Shown here: piece by piece, positions 33,995 through 42,270 of the stretch
Layout: the number at the start of each line of letters is the position of its first letter
Numbering within the stretch: position 1 is the stretch's first letter
Origin: Epilithonimonas lactis
Lineage (GTDB): Bacteria > Bacteroidota > Bacteroidia > Flavobacteriales > Weeksellaceae
Direction: 5' to 3'
Assembly: GCF_900110605.1 (NCBI RefSeq)
Contig: NZ_FOFI01000002.1
Span: 248,001-312,000, forward strand
DNA: 64,000 nucleotides
Notes under the pieces: model-generated
Databases searched by the model: none
Told to the model about the DNA's origin: nothing
What the model saw: the letters and a program-made list of their open reading frames with translations, nothing else
Position numbers and translations under genes: made by a program

Positions 33995-34879
33995 TCAATC
34001 AATATCGTCCCAAAAGTCGAAGTAATTGAACCATTGAAGTGGATATTTTTTGAGCATCGATTCCAGATTTTGGACGTATGAGTTGAGCAAGCCTTGTGAA
34101 TCGCGGTTTTTGATGTTCTGAGCGACTCGCGCGTAGAGATGATAATGGAGATTTTTTTCCTTCATCACGTAGACATAAACCACGGGGACGCGCAATCGGG
34201 AGGCGATGAGGAAAGGTCCAGCTGGAAATTTTGCGGTTTTTCCGAGCAAGTCAGTTTCCAGAAATTTGGAGCCTTCGAAATATCGGTCGCCTGTGAAACA
34301 AATGAGTTCGTTGTTGGACAAAGCTTCGTTGATTCTGAAAATGTGCGACATATCGTCCTTCACATAGATGAATTTGATGTTGCTTTTTTTGACGGAAATG
34401 CTTTCCATATATTCTCTGATGGCGGTCACTTCTTGGTCTGTCGTGACAAGGTTGATTTGTGCATCAAAGTCGATGTCGGCAAAAAAATGTTCGGCGATTT
34501 CGAAATTTCCTATGTGAGCACTGATAAGAACGCCACCTTTCTTCTCGGCGAGAAGGTTTTTGAGATTTTCAATGCCATCGAATTCGTAGGTGAACCGGTT
34601 CCTTAATCCTACAGAAATTGCGGTTTTGTCAATCAAAACTTTGCCGAAGACAAAATAGCTTTTGAAAACGGAAAGTTTGGTTTTCAAAGCACTGAAATTC
34701 AGTCTGTTTTTAAAATAATAAGAAATGTATTGGTTGCTTTTCTTCTCGAAAATGAAGTAGTAGGTCGCAACGAAATAAAGAACAAAATAGGAGCTTCGGA
34801 TTCCGATATTCTTGATGCACCAGACGAAAATCTGGTAGCCTAATATCGTTCCTTTGGATTTGCCTTTCCATTTGTTCAT
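33995..34879 (-). CDS. LpxL/HtrB-like lipid acyltransferase
   Basis: A 294-residue acyltransferase. The HX4E-type catalytic motif is ISAHIGNFEIAEHFF, and the FPAGPFLIA and FTGDRYFEG blocks fit the LpxL family. The N-terminal hydrophobic segment (SSYFVLYFVATYYFIF) should anchor it to the inner membrane. In aryl polyene clusters this family transfers an acyl group, often as a fusion with a glycosyltransferase. Here it is one candidate for joining the aryl polyene to dialkylresorcinol. It lies downstream of an ACP gene. Confidence 0.88.
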   Translation of the reverse strand: MNKWKGKSKGTILGYQIFVWCIKNIGIRSSYFVLYFVATYYFIFEKKSNQYISYYFKNRLNFSALKTKLSVFKSYFVFGKVLIDKTAISVGLRNRFTYEFDGIENLKNLLAEKKGGVLISAHIGNFEIAEHFFADIDFDAQINLVTTDQEVTAIREYMESISVKKSNIKFIYVKDDMSHIFRINEALSNNELICFTGDRYFEGSKFLETDLLGKTAKFPAGPFLIASRLRVPVVYVYVMKEKNLHYHLYARVAQNIKNRDSQGLLNSYVQNLESMLKKYPLQWFNYFDFWDDID

Positions 34880-34933
34880 AGTTTCAATTTAACAGTTAAC
34901 AATGATTTAAAATACTGTTAGATTAAAAAATTA

Positions 34934-35185
34934 TTACGCCTTTTCAGTAATTTTTTGTTCTATCGTGTTATAGAAATCTTCAAACGTGATGACTTTTTTG
35001 AAGTCTGCCTCACCCAATTTTACACCAAAATTAGATTCGATAACCACGACCATATCGATATAATCCAGGCTGTCCAAGCCCAGTGTGGTTTTGAAGTTGG
35101 CATCATTGGCGATATCATCGCGGTCCACCTCAAACTCATTGACAAGAAAATCATTAGCAATCGTAATAATTTTTTCTTTTTCCAT
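34934..35185 (-). CDS. Acyl carrier protein, 83 aa
   Basis: A small acidic protein with the phosphopantetheine attachment site TLGLDSLDYIDMVV; Ser39 is the modified residue. It is the second ACP of the locus and sits next to a FabF-type ketosynthase, from which it is separated by 8 bp. It probably carries starter or extender units of the aryl polyene, while the other ACP may be specialised for the other chain. Confidence 0.95.
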   Translation of the reverse strand: MEKEKIITIANDFLVNEFEVDRDDIANDANFKTTLGLDSLDYIDMVVVIESNFGVKLGEADFKKVITFEDFYNTIEQKITEKA

Positions 35186-35193
35186 AACTTTAT

Positions 35194-36414
35194 TTAAACA
35201 AATTTTTTAACAATCAATGCAGAATTGGTTCCTCCAAATCCGAAAGAATTCGACAAAAATACGTCAATTTTTTGATTTTTGGTTTCGGTGATGAGATTTA
35301 TCTTTTTTGCATCGTCGTCGGGATTTTCGAGATTGATGTTTGGTGCGATGAAATCATTCTGCATCATTAGAATAGAATACACAACTTCGCTTGCGCCAGC
35401 CATCCAACACTCGTGGCCCGTCATAGATTTGGTGGAACTTACCGGGATTTCGTTGCCAAAAATCTCGTGGATTGCTTTTGCTTCATTCGCATCGCCCAAA
35501 GGTGTGGACGTGGCGTGGGCATTGATATAATCGATATCTTTCGGCGTCAGGTCGGCTTGTTTCAAAGACCTTTCCATTGCTAGAGCTGGCCCGTCGACAT
35601 TCGGTGTAGAAATGTGTCCGCCGTTGGAAGAAAATCCGTAGCCGACAATTTCGGCTAAAATATTGGCACCTCTTTTTTGTGCAGATTCCAGACTTTCAAC
35701 AATCAAAGTTGCTGCGCCGCCGCTTGGAATGAGTCCGTCTCGTCCGGCATCAAATGGTCTGGAAGCTTTGGACGGTTCATCTTCACGAACAGAAAAAACG
35801 CCTAAGCCATCGAAACTTGCCATTGAAAATTTGTTGGTTTCCTGTGCGCCTCCGCAAACAACAATGTCTTGCATTCCGTTCTTAATCAACAAATAAGCTA
35901 ATCCTAAAGAATGAGAACCACTGGCGCACGCTGCGCTAATTGTCAAATTAATTCCTCTCAGTTTGAAAATCGTTGAAAGGTTCATCGTCACAGTGGAATT
36001 CATTGATTTGAAAATCGCGCCTGAACCCATCAATGTGGTGTCGTGCTTTTCTCTCACGGTGTCAATTGCTTCTACAACTGCCTGAGAAACACTGTCATTA
36101 CCATATAAAATTCCGACTTCGTTGTCATCAAGAAATTCCTGTTCAATACCAGCCTGCTTCAAAGCGTCAATCGTTGCGAGATAGGCATATTCGCTTTCTT
36201 CGCCCATACTGATGCGCTGTCTTCTGCTGAGAAGGCTCTTCAAATCTGGCTTTGGAACACGGCCAGTCAAACCTGACCTGTAGCCAAATTCCTTTCTTTC
36301 CTCATCCAAAACAATTCCGGATTTTCCGTGATAGAGCGATTCTTTAACTTCTTCCAAAGAAATCCCAATGCAGGAATAAATTCCCATTCCGGTAATGACG
36401 ACTCTGTTGTCCAT
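35194..36414 (-). CDS. Beta-ketoacyl-ACP synthase (FabF-like), leftward arm
   Basis: A 406-residue KAS II enzyme with intact catalytic residues: Cys163 in ISAACASGSHSLG, a His in NAHATSTPLGDANE and a His in TKSMTGHECWMAG. It is the closest of the ketosynthases here to classical FabF. Together with FabG and the ACP in the same transcription unit it should perform chain elongation from the aromatic starter. A palindromic repeat separates it from fabG. Confidence 0.95.
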   Translation of the reverse strand: MDNRVVITGMGIYSCIGISLEEVKESLYHGKSGIVLDEERKEFGYRSGLTGRVPKPDLKSLLSRRQRISMGEESEYAYLATIDALKQAGIEQEFLDDNEVGILYGNDSVSQAVVEAIDTVREKHDTTLMGSGAIFKSMNSTVTMNLSTIFKLRGINLTISAACASGSHSLGLAYLLIKNGMQDIVVCGGAQETNKFSMASFDGLGVFSVREDEPSKASRPFDAGRDGLIPSGGAATLIVESLESAQKRGANILAEIVGYGFSSNGGHISTPNVDGPALAMERSLKQADLTPKDIDYINAHATSTPLGDANEAKAIHEIFGNEIPVSSTKSMTGHECWMAGASEVVYSILMMQNDFIAPNINLENPDDDAKKINLITETKNQKIDVFLSNSFGFGGTNSALIVKKFV

Positions 36415-36416
36415 TT

Positions 36417-36503
36417 TATATAATTTAACAATGTATCAGTCAAGCAATGTAACAATTTTCACAAATTGGTCAACTGATATATTGGTAGATTGTTACATTG
36501 ATT
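36417..36503. repeat. AT-rich palindromic intergenic repeat, copy C
   Basis: AACAATGTATCAGTCAAGCA and ATGTAACAATTTTC face CAAATTGGTCAACTGATATA and TTGGTAGATTGTTACATTG. It is the third copy of the ACAATGTATC family in the locus and fills the gap between fabG and the ketosynthase gene. Confidence 0.65.
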
Positions 36504-37233
36504 ATGAATAAATTCCTCCGTTGATATTGATCACTTCGCCAGTGATGTAAGACGATTTTCTTGATGCTAAAAATGCAACAAGGTCAGCTACTTCTTCCGC
36601 TTCACCAAAACGGTTAGCGGGAATCATTGCTTTCAGTTCTTTCTCATCAAAATCTTGTGTCATATCGGTTCTGATAAATCCTGGTGCTACGGCGTTGACC
36701 GTGATATTTCTTTTAGCAACTTCCTGAGCCAAAGCTTTAGTCGCTCCAACTACTGCACCTTTCGCGGCAGAATAATTGGTTTGTCCGGCCGTACCTTTAA
36801 CGCCAGAGACAGAAACCATATTGATGATCCTGCCGTATTTGTTTCTTAATAATTTCTGAATGAAAAAATTGGTCACATTGAAAAAACCATTCAAGCTTGT
36901 GTTGATCACAGAATTCCAATCCTCGGATTTCATCCACATAAAAAGTCCGTCTCTTGTGATCCCAGCGTTGTTGACGATCACTTCTACCAAAGATTCTGGA
37001 TTCTTCTCCTGCCAATCGCTAAGAACTTTCAAGGTTTCTTCGGCATTTCCTACATCAAATTTAAGAATTTCTCCTGTAGAACCCAACTCTTCCACTTTGG
37101 CTAAAGTTTCCTTTGCTGCGTCTTCGTTTGAAGTATAATTGATAAGAATGTGATAGTTTTTTTCCTCTGCCAGTTTCAGACAGATCGCTCTACCAATTCC
37201 TCTGGATCCTCCTGTTATGATTGCACACTTCAT
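36502..37233 (-). CDS. fabG: 3-oxoacyl-ACP reductase
   Basis: A 243-residue short-chain dehydrogenase with the NADPH site TGGSRGIGRA, NNAGITRDGLF and the catalytic triad Ser141, Tyr154, Lys158 (SVSGVKGTAGQTNYSAAKG). It reduces 3-oxoacyl-ACP in each polyene elongation round. The gene may be the dedicated ketoreductase of the pigment pathway and not the only FabG of the cell. It lies between the ammonia-lyase and ketosynthase genes. Confidence 0.92.
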   Translation of the reverse strand: MKCAIITGGSRGIGRAICLKLAEEKNYHILINYTSNEDAAKETLAKVEELGSTGEILKFDVGNAEETLKVLSDWQEKNPESLVEVIVNNAGITRDGLFMWMKSEDWNSVINTSLNGFFNVTNFFIQKLLRNKYGRIINMVSVSGVKGTAGQTNYSAAKGAVVGATKALAQEVAKRNITVNAVAPGFIRTDMTQDFDEKELKAMIPANRFGEAEEVADLVAFLASRKSSYITGEVININGGIYS

Positions 37234-37289
37234 TGGTTGTAGTTTTTAGATTTAATTAAGAACAGACTCCAAACTTTGGGAGCTGGTCA

Positions 37290-38816
37290 TTAATATTTAT
37301 AATTCTTCAGATATTGCTTCACACCTTCCAAGTACGGATACATCACCATATCTTCTGAGAAAGCTGGAATGATCTTTCTGATCTCTGTATAAAGTTCTTT
37401 GGTAGATGATGAGATCTTATCCTGAAAACCAAGATACTCAACCGCCTGGACAATTGTGATTGCTTCTATCGCCAAAACTTCGAAAGCATTTTCAATCACC
37501 TTTCTGCAGATCACCGCCGCATTGGTTCCCATACTTACAATATCCTGATTGTCATTGTTATTCGGAATACTGTGAACGTACATTGGGTTGGACAACATCT
37601 GACTTTCTGCCGTTGTAGAAGTCGCTGTGAACTGAACGCCCTGCATTCCAAAATTGAACCCTAATTTACCCAAATTCACAAATGGTGGGAAAATCTCGTT
37701 GATCTTAGCATTTAACAAATAATTCAGTTGTCTTTCGGCTAGCATTGTCAGTTTCGTCACAACGATTTTCAGCTTGTCCATTTCGAGCGAAATATAATCG
37801 CCGTGGAAATTTCCGCCGTGATAAACGTGCTGATCCTCAACATTGATGATTGGATTATCGTTTGCTGAATTGATTTCATTCTCCAGCACTTCTTCTGTAT
37901 ATTCCAAAGTGTCTAAAACTGGTCCCAAAATCTGCGGAACACATCTCAAAGAATAATATTCCTGAACCTTTTCTTTGAAAACTTTGTCCTGCTCTTCGAA
38001 ACTTGTATAAAGGTGGTCTTCTCTTTTTCTAATTAATTTACTGTCAGACAAATATGAGCGCATTTTCTCTGCTACTTTCTGCTGTCCAAGATGTTTTTTG
38101 GTTGCATTGAGCGATTCAGAAAAATGGTCATCGTAAGCCTGAACCAACTCGTTGATAGCGCAAGATAATTTGATAGAAATCTCGGTCAATTGATTGGCTT
38201 TGTACGAGTTTACGATTCCGATTCCCGACATCACGGAAGTTCCGTTCATCAAGGCAAGACCTTCGCGGATCTCAACATTGATTGGTTGCAATCCTTCAGT
38301 TTCGAAAACTTCTTTTGTTGATCTTCTTTCGCCTTTGAAGAAAACTTCACCTTCACCGATTAGAACTAAAGCTAAGTGAGCTAATTGAACCAAATCCCCA
38401 CTTGCACCGACGCCACCGTGCTCGAAGATCAATGGTGTAATATTTCTGTTTATCAAATCTTTAAGCAAATTAACAACAGAATCGTGAACACCAGAACGAC
38501 CAAGCGACAAGGTATTAAGCCTAGCCAACATACAAGCCTTTACTTCATCTGCAGGCAATGGATTTCCGATGCCAGAAGAATGACTTCTGATGAGATTGTA
38601 CTGAAGCTGATGCGTGTCCTGATCATTGATCTTGAACTGTGCCATAGGTCCGAAACCTGTGTTGACACCATAGATCACTTTATTTTTAGAAAATTCTTTC
38701 AGAAATTGGAAACTGGCGTTCACTCTTTGTAGAAGTGTGTCATCCAATTCTATGTTTTCATTTTCAATGATTATCCTCTGGAAATCCCTTATATCTAAAT
38801 GGTTGCTAATTTTCAT
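37290..38816 (-). CDS. Aromatic amino acid ammonia-lyase (histidine ammonia-lyase family, likely tyrosine)
   Basis: A 508-residue lyase with the Ala138-Ser139-Gly140 triad that self-cyclises to the MIO group (HGGVGASGDLVQLAHLAL) and the catalytic Tyr49 loop VIYGVNTGFGPM. The residues at the substrate-selectivity position read Ser78-His79 (NLIRSHSSG), as in histidine lyases. The flexirubin context and the known tyrosine lyases of flavobacterial pigment clusters suggest 4-coumarate production instead. It is the first gene of the leftward arm and divergent from the halogenase-like gene. It probably supplies the aromatic starter unit. Confidence 0.92.
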   Translation of the reverse strand: MKISNHLDIRDFQRIIIENENIELDDTLLQRVNASFQFLKEFSKNKVIYGVNTGFGPMAQFKINDQDTHQLQYNLIRSHSSGIGNPLPADEVKACMLARLNTLSLGRSGVHDSVVNLLKDLINRNITPLIFEHGGVGASGDLVQLAHLALVLIGEGEVFFKGERRSTKEVFETEGLQPINVEIREGLALMNGTSVMSGIGIVNSYKANQLTEISIKLSCAINELVQAYDDHFSESLNATKKHLGQQKVAEKMRSYLSDSKLIRKREDHLYTSFEEQDKVFKEKVQEYYSLRCVPQILGPVLDTLEYTEEVLENEINSANDNPIINVEDQHVYHGGNFHGDYISLEMDKLKIVVTKLTMLAERQLNYLLNAKINEIFPPFVNLGKLGFNFGMQGVQFTATSTTAESQMLSNPMYVHSIPNNNDNQDIVSMGTNAAVICRKVIENAFEVLAIEAITIVQAVEYLGFQDKISSSTKELYTEIRKIIPAFSEDMVMYPYLEGVKQYLKNYKY

Positions 38817-38866
38817 TAATTATCGTAATAAAAGATAAAATTGTAATATAATTAAATATTTGTCAT

Positions 38867-38874
38867 TAATTTTG
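38867..38874 (+). promoter_or_regulatory. Candidate -7 element for the halogenase-like gene
   Basis: TAATTTTG matches TAnnTTTG, 27 bp upstream of the ATG. A TTG 23 bp further upstream may be part of the -33 box. Reading leftwards, TATCTTTT in the same 85-bp gap is a weaker candidate for the ammonia-lyase, so this is a divergent promoter region. Confidence 0.45.
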
Positions 38875-38901
38875 CGCAAAGATAAAAGTTTTATTAAACA
38901 A

Positions 38902-40149
38902 ATGGACAAAGAAATTGTTGATGTTTTGGTAATTGGCGCCGGACCTTCGGGTTGCGTTTCCTCTGCTTTTCTGAAAAAGAACAACATCAATGTGAAAGTT
39001 GTTGAAAAAACATTATTCCCAAGACTCGTGGTGGGCGAAAGTCTAATTCCTAGGGTGATGGACCATTTTGACGAAGCCGGATTGTTTCCTGCGCTAGACA
39101 AGATGGGCTTTGAAAAGAAACTTGGCGCCCGTTTTATGCGAGGAGACGAAGTTTGCATTTTCGATTTTAGCGATAAATTCGGGGAAGGTTGGAATTGGAC
39201 CTGGCAGGTTCCGAGAGCGGACTTTGACAACACTTTAGCGCAAGAAGTAATCAATAAAGGCGTTGACCTGGAATTTGAAACCGAAGTGATTGGGATTGAG
39301 TTCAATGGAACGGATTCTATTGCCACCGTTAAAAACAAAGACGGAAAAACGAAGGAGATCCACGCAAAATTCGTCATTGATTCCAGCGGTTACGGACGTG
39401 TTTTGCCACGACTTTTAGACTTAGAAAAACCTTCGAAATTATCTCCACATTCAGCCATTTTCGCTCACGTGAAAGATATCAACAGAGAAGAAGGCGTGGA
39501 AGGCACTTTGATTTCCTTTGATATTATTGAAACCGAAGTCTGGCTTTGGGTCATTCCATTTTCTGATGGAAACACCAGCATTGGAATCGTTGGACCAACT
39601 GATTATATCGATAAACTCTCGGAAAATGGTGACACGACGGAAGCTTTGAGAAAAGCCATTTCGCTTTCCGATTATTATGTGAAACGTTTTGGCGACATTG
39701 ATTTTCTGTTTGAGCCAAGACATTTGAAAGATTATTCTTGTTCCGTAAAAAAATTATTCGGAGACGGATTTGCTTTGACAGGAAATGCTTCGGAATTTCT
39801 GGACCCGGTTTTCTCTTCAGGAATGGCTTTCGCAACGGAATCAGGAATGCTTTCCGCAAAATTAGCCTTACGACAACTGAATGGCGAAACCATCGATTGG
39901 CAAAAAGAGTATTCTGATTATATTTTATACGGCGTGAATGTTTTCACCACTTATGTAAAAGAATGGTACACTGGGAATTTGCAGGAATTATTTTTCCACC
40001 AACCAGAAAACCCCGATGTAAAAAGGAAAATCTGCGCAGTTCTCGCCGGCTATGTTTGGGATAAGAAAAATCCATTCGTCAGAATCCACGATTCTGCTGT
40101 TAAGAATCTTGCAGAATTCATTAAATTAGAAAAATTGGAGCAACAATAA
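38902..40149 (+). CDS. Flavin-dependent halogenase-like oxidoreductase
   Basis: A 415-residue flavoprotein. GAGPSGCVSSAFL is the FAD-binding loop, GESLIPRVMDH matches the second block of tryptophan-halogenase-type proteins, and WLWVIP at residues 214-219 fits the WxWxIP motif of FADH2-dependent halogenases. Late FLDPVFSSGMAFATESG completes the FAD site. Some flavobacterial flexirubins are chlorinated, so ring halogenation is plausible, but relatives with WxWxIP can also be monooxygenases. I chose the ATG giving MDKEIVDVLVIGAG; an upstream ATG overlaps the promoter region. Confidence 0.82.
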   Translation: MDKEIVDVLVIGAGPSGCVSSAFLKKNNINVKVVEKTLFPRLVVGESLIPRVMDHFDEAGLFPALDKMGFEKKLGARFMRGDEVCIFDFSDKFGEGWNWTWQVPRADFDNTLAQEVINKGVDLEFETEVIGIEFNGTDSIATVKNKDGKTKEIHAKFVIDSSGYGRVLPRLLDLEKPSKLSPHSAIFAHVKDINREEGVEGTLISFDIIETEVWLWVIPFSDGNTSIGIVGPTDYIDKLSENGDTTEALRKAISLSDYYVKRFGDIDFLFEPRHLKDYSCSVKKLFGDGFALTGNASEFLDPVFSSGMAFATESGMLSAKLALRQLNGETIDWQKEYSDYILYGVNVFTTYVKEWYTGNLQELFFHQPENPDVKRKICAVLAGYVWDKKNPFVRIHDSAVKNLAEFIKLEKLEQQ

Positions 40150-40150
40150 A

Positions 40151-40177
40151 AAAAGGTCTGAAGATTCAGACCTTTTT
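40151..40177. terminator. Bidirectional terminator
   Basis: Stem AAAAGGTCTGA / TCAGACCTTTTT around a 4-nt loop, with an A-run on one side and a T-run on the other. It lies between the convergent halogenase-like gene and the small secreted protein gene and can serve both. Confidence 0.85.
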
Positions 40178-40184
40178 ACTTTTT

Positions 40185-40787
40185 CTATCTAACAACTTTT
40201 TTCAATGCCTTGCCAACCAGCTTTCCAGTTACTTCATAAGCTGCGGCGATTCTTCCATATTCCATCGTGAAATCTTTATTCGTCTTCTTGCCAAGAATAG
40301 CGTCTCCTTGGATTTTCATCACCACTTTCGAAGGATTCTCTGTTTCTACAAAAATCAAATCAGATGTCAACTTTCCTTCCTGAGCCACCAAACCTGCGTG
40401 CCATCCCGCATAAACCCATTTCGTGTCAATAATTAAGGTATATTTTGGCTTCACATCTTTTTTGAAAACCACCTGCTTAGACCATCCATTGGCACCTTTC
40501 AGGAAATAATTAAGATATTCTGCATCTTTATAAGTTTGCCAAGCTTCTGACCATTTTGTCCAAGCCTCGGCGTTTTTTTTCGCCAAAGTCTCAGCTTTTC
40601 TTTTTTCTAAATATTGTGCTTCTGTATAATTTTCTGCTTGAAAAAGGACGTTATCAAATTTCAGTTGAACATTGACTTCCGTTTGGTCCTTCAAAAAATC
40701 AAAAGTTCCAGATTCAAAATTCAATTGGTTCTGGGCAAAAGTAAATGTCGAAAACATAAGAACGACAAGTAATAATAGTTTTTTCAT
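40185..40787 (-). CDS. Hypothetical secreted protein, 200 aa
   Basis: Sec signal MKKLLLLVVLMFSTFTFAQ. The mature domain is beta-rich with conserved-looking aromatic segments (NVQLKFDNVLFQAENYTEAQ, YAGWHAGLVAQEGKLTSDL). I recognise no family by eye. It lies 21 bp downstream of the PaaK-like ligase gene and is probably co-transcribed with it, so a role in periplasmic handling or outer-membrane placement of the pigment is possible. Confidence 0.75.
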   Translation of the reverse strand: MKKLLLLVVLMFSTFTFAQNQLNFESGTFDFLKDQTEVNVQLKFDNVLFQAENYTEAQYLEKRKAETLAKKNAEAWTKWSEAWQTYKDAEYLNYFLKGANGWSKQVVFKKDVKPKYTLIIDTKWVYAGWHAGLVAQEGKLTSDLIFVETENPSKVVMKIQGDAILGKKTNKDFTMEYGRIAAAYEVTGKLVGKALKKVVR

Positions 40788-40808
40788 AGTTATTAATTGA
40801 GTAAAATT

Positions 40809-42104
40809 TTAATTTCGTAAATCTATAAAATTAATTGGTTTACGGCTATTTGGATTAAAAACATTTTTCGATAACACATCAAAATCCAAAACTTCGATTT
40901 TCGGACTCACTCTCAGTTTTGCCCGGAAATGGTCTCGCACTTCGTCCACAAAATTTTCGGTCTCGTTGTCTGTACTTAGTTTAATGATAATTTCATCCAA
41001 TCCAATTTCGTCTGATTTGATAACGATTTGATAACACGAAACATTTCCGAAATCATTCATAATATCATTCATCGCAGGCGGATAAAGTGTGGTTCCTTTA
41101 TACTTTATCATTTGTTGTTTTCTGCCTAGAACCGGACCAAGACGCATCGTGTTTCTGCCACATTTGCAAGGTTCATAATGTGCTTTCACCAAATCTCCGG
41201 TTTTGAATCTTAATAATGGAATCGCTTCAACGCCCAAAGTCGTAATCGTCAATTCGCCACTTTCGCCTTCTTTTACAGGATTTTCATTTTCATCAAGAAT
41301 TTCTGTAATGATGAGTTCAGGATGATGATGACCACCGATTTGAAATTCACATTCCGTGAAAGCCGTGCTCATTTCCGTAGAAGCATACGTCGAGAAGAGT
41401 TGAATATTCCATCTTTCTTTGATTTTTTGAGACAGAATATTATCTGTGAAATCTTGATTTTTAAGACCTTCACCAATACAAACCGCGCCATAAACGCTGG
41501 AGTTTTTATAATCGATGCCGTGTTTTTCGGCATAATCTATCATTTTCAAAAGGAAAGACGGAACGGTGATGAGATATTTCGGTTTGTATCGGAAAATCGA
41601 ATCCCATTGCAATTCCGGAATTCCAGGCCCCATTCTCACAACGCTCGCACCCATTTTCCGAAGTCCAAGAAAATAAGCCAAACCGGCCATAAATCTTTTG
41701 TCGATGGTTGTAATCATCTGAACAACATCACCTTTTTGGATTCCGGCGCAGGCAAAAGAAATCGCTTCGTTGTAAGCCAATCTTTCCAAATCTTTGTCCG
41801 ACAATCCGAAAGTCACAGGGTCGCCCAAAGTTCCGGAAGTGGTGCTGTAATCCACAATTTCGCTTTGAGGAACACAGAAGAAATCTTGGTTGTTTGCCTG
41901 AATATCGTTCTTGGAAGTCGTCGGAATTTTTGTTAAATCTTCAAGTGTTTTGATTTCATTAATATCAATTTTATTCTCATTAAATAATTTTTGATAAAAC
42001 GGCGAATTAGATTTGAGATAAATCAAAAGTTCTTTCAATTTGCTTTCCTGAAAGATTTTGATTGATTCTAAATCGGATTTTTCAATGGTTGGGTATAGTT
42101 CCAA
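40809..42104 (-). CDS. PaaK-like acyl-adenylating ligase (likely 4-coumarate activation)
   Basis: A 431-residue adenylate-forming enzyme of the phenylacetate-CoA ligase type: P-loop YSTTSGTLGDPVTFG, adenylate motif STYASTEMSTAF, hinge LLRFKTGDLV, and GRKQQMIKYKGTTLYPP near the C-terminus. It should activate the product of the ammonia-lyase as a CoA or ACP thioester for polyene synthesis. The start codon is TTG: the frame upstream meets a stop before any ATG. A -7 box lies just upstream. Confidence 0.9.
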   Translation of the reverse strand: MELYPTIEKSDLESIKIFQESKLKELLIYLKSNSPFYQKLFNENKIDINEIKTLEDLTKIPTTSKNDIQANNQDFFCVPQSEIVDYSTTSGTLGDPVTFGLSDKDLERLAYNEAISFACAGIQKGDVVQMITTIDKRFMAGLAYFLGLRKMGASVVRMGPGIPELQWDSIFRYKPKYLITVPSFLLKMIDYAEKHGIDYKNSSVYGAVCIGEGLKNQDFTDNILSQKIKERWNIQLFSTYASTEMSTAFTECEFQIGGHHHPELIITEILDENENPVKEGESGELTITTLGVEAIPLLRFKTGDLVKAHYEPCKCGRNTMRLGPVLGRKQQMIKYKGTTLYPPAMNDIMNDFGNVSCYQIVIKSDEIGLDEIIIKLSTDNETENFVDEVRDHFRAKLRVSPKIEVLDFDVLSKNVFNPNSRKPINFIDLRN

Positions 42105-42123
42105 GGATGATAATTTTATATGA

Positions 42124-42131
42124 CAAATTTA
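42124..42131 (-). promoter_or_regulatory. Candidate -7 element for the PaaK-like ligase gene
   Basis: Read leftwards TAAATTTG, a perfect TAnnTTTG, 19 bp upstream of the TTG start. The predicted leader is about 12 nt. Confidence 0.5.
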
Positions 42132-42223
42132 TAAAAACATAAACCAATTTTATGATTCTGACTTTGAAGTTTTTAACATTCAGAAACCGCGTAAAAGATG
42201 GTTTAAAAATCGACAAAAATCAC

Positions 42224-42231
42224 TAAATTCG
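42224..42231 (+). promoter_or_regulatory. Weak candidate -7 element for ileS
   Basis: TAAATTCG is one mismatch from TAnnTTTG and lies 39 bp upstream of the ileS ATG. No other candidate in the 166-bp gap is better. There is no T-box or other tRNA-sensing leader visible. Confidence 0.3.
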
Positions 42232-42270
42232 CAAACTTAATCTATCAAAAACAGATTTGAGACATTGAAA

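Noticed and set aside
42265-42270. TTG two codons upstream of the ileS ATG
   Set aside because: The ATG at 42271 gives the usual N-terminus MSKFTEYKNL; the TTG adds two residues without support.
42105-42270. T-box leader before ileS
   Set aside because: No specifier loop, T-box sequence or terminator/antiterminator pair is present; the leader is too short and T-boxes are not expected in this phylum.
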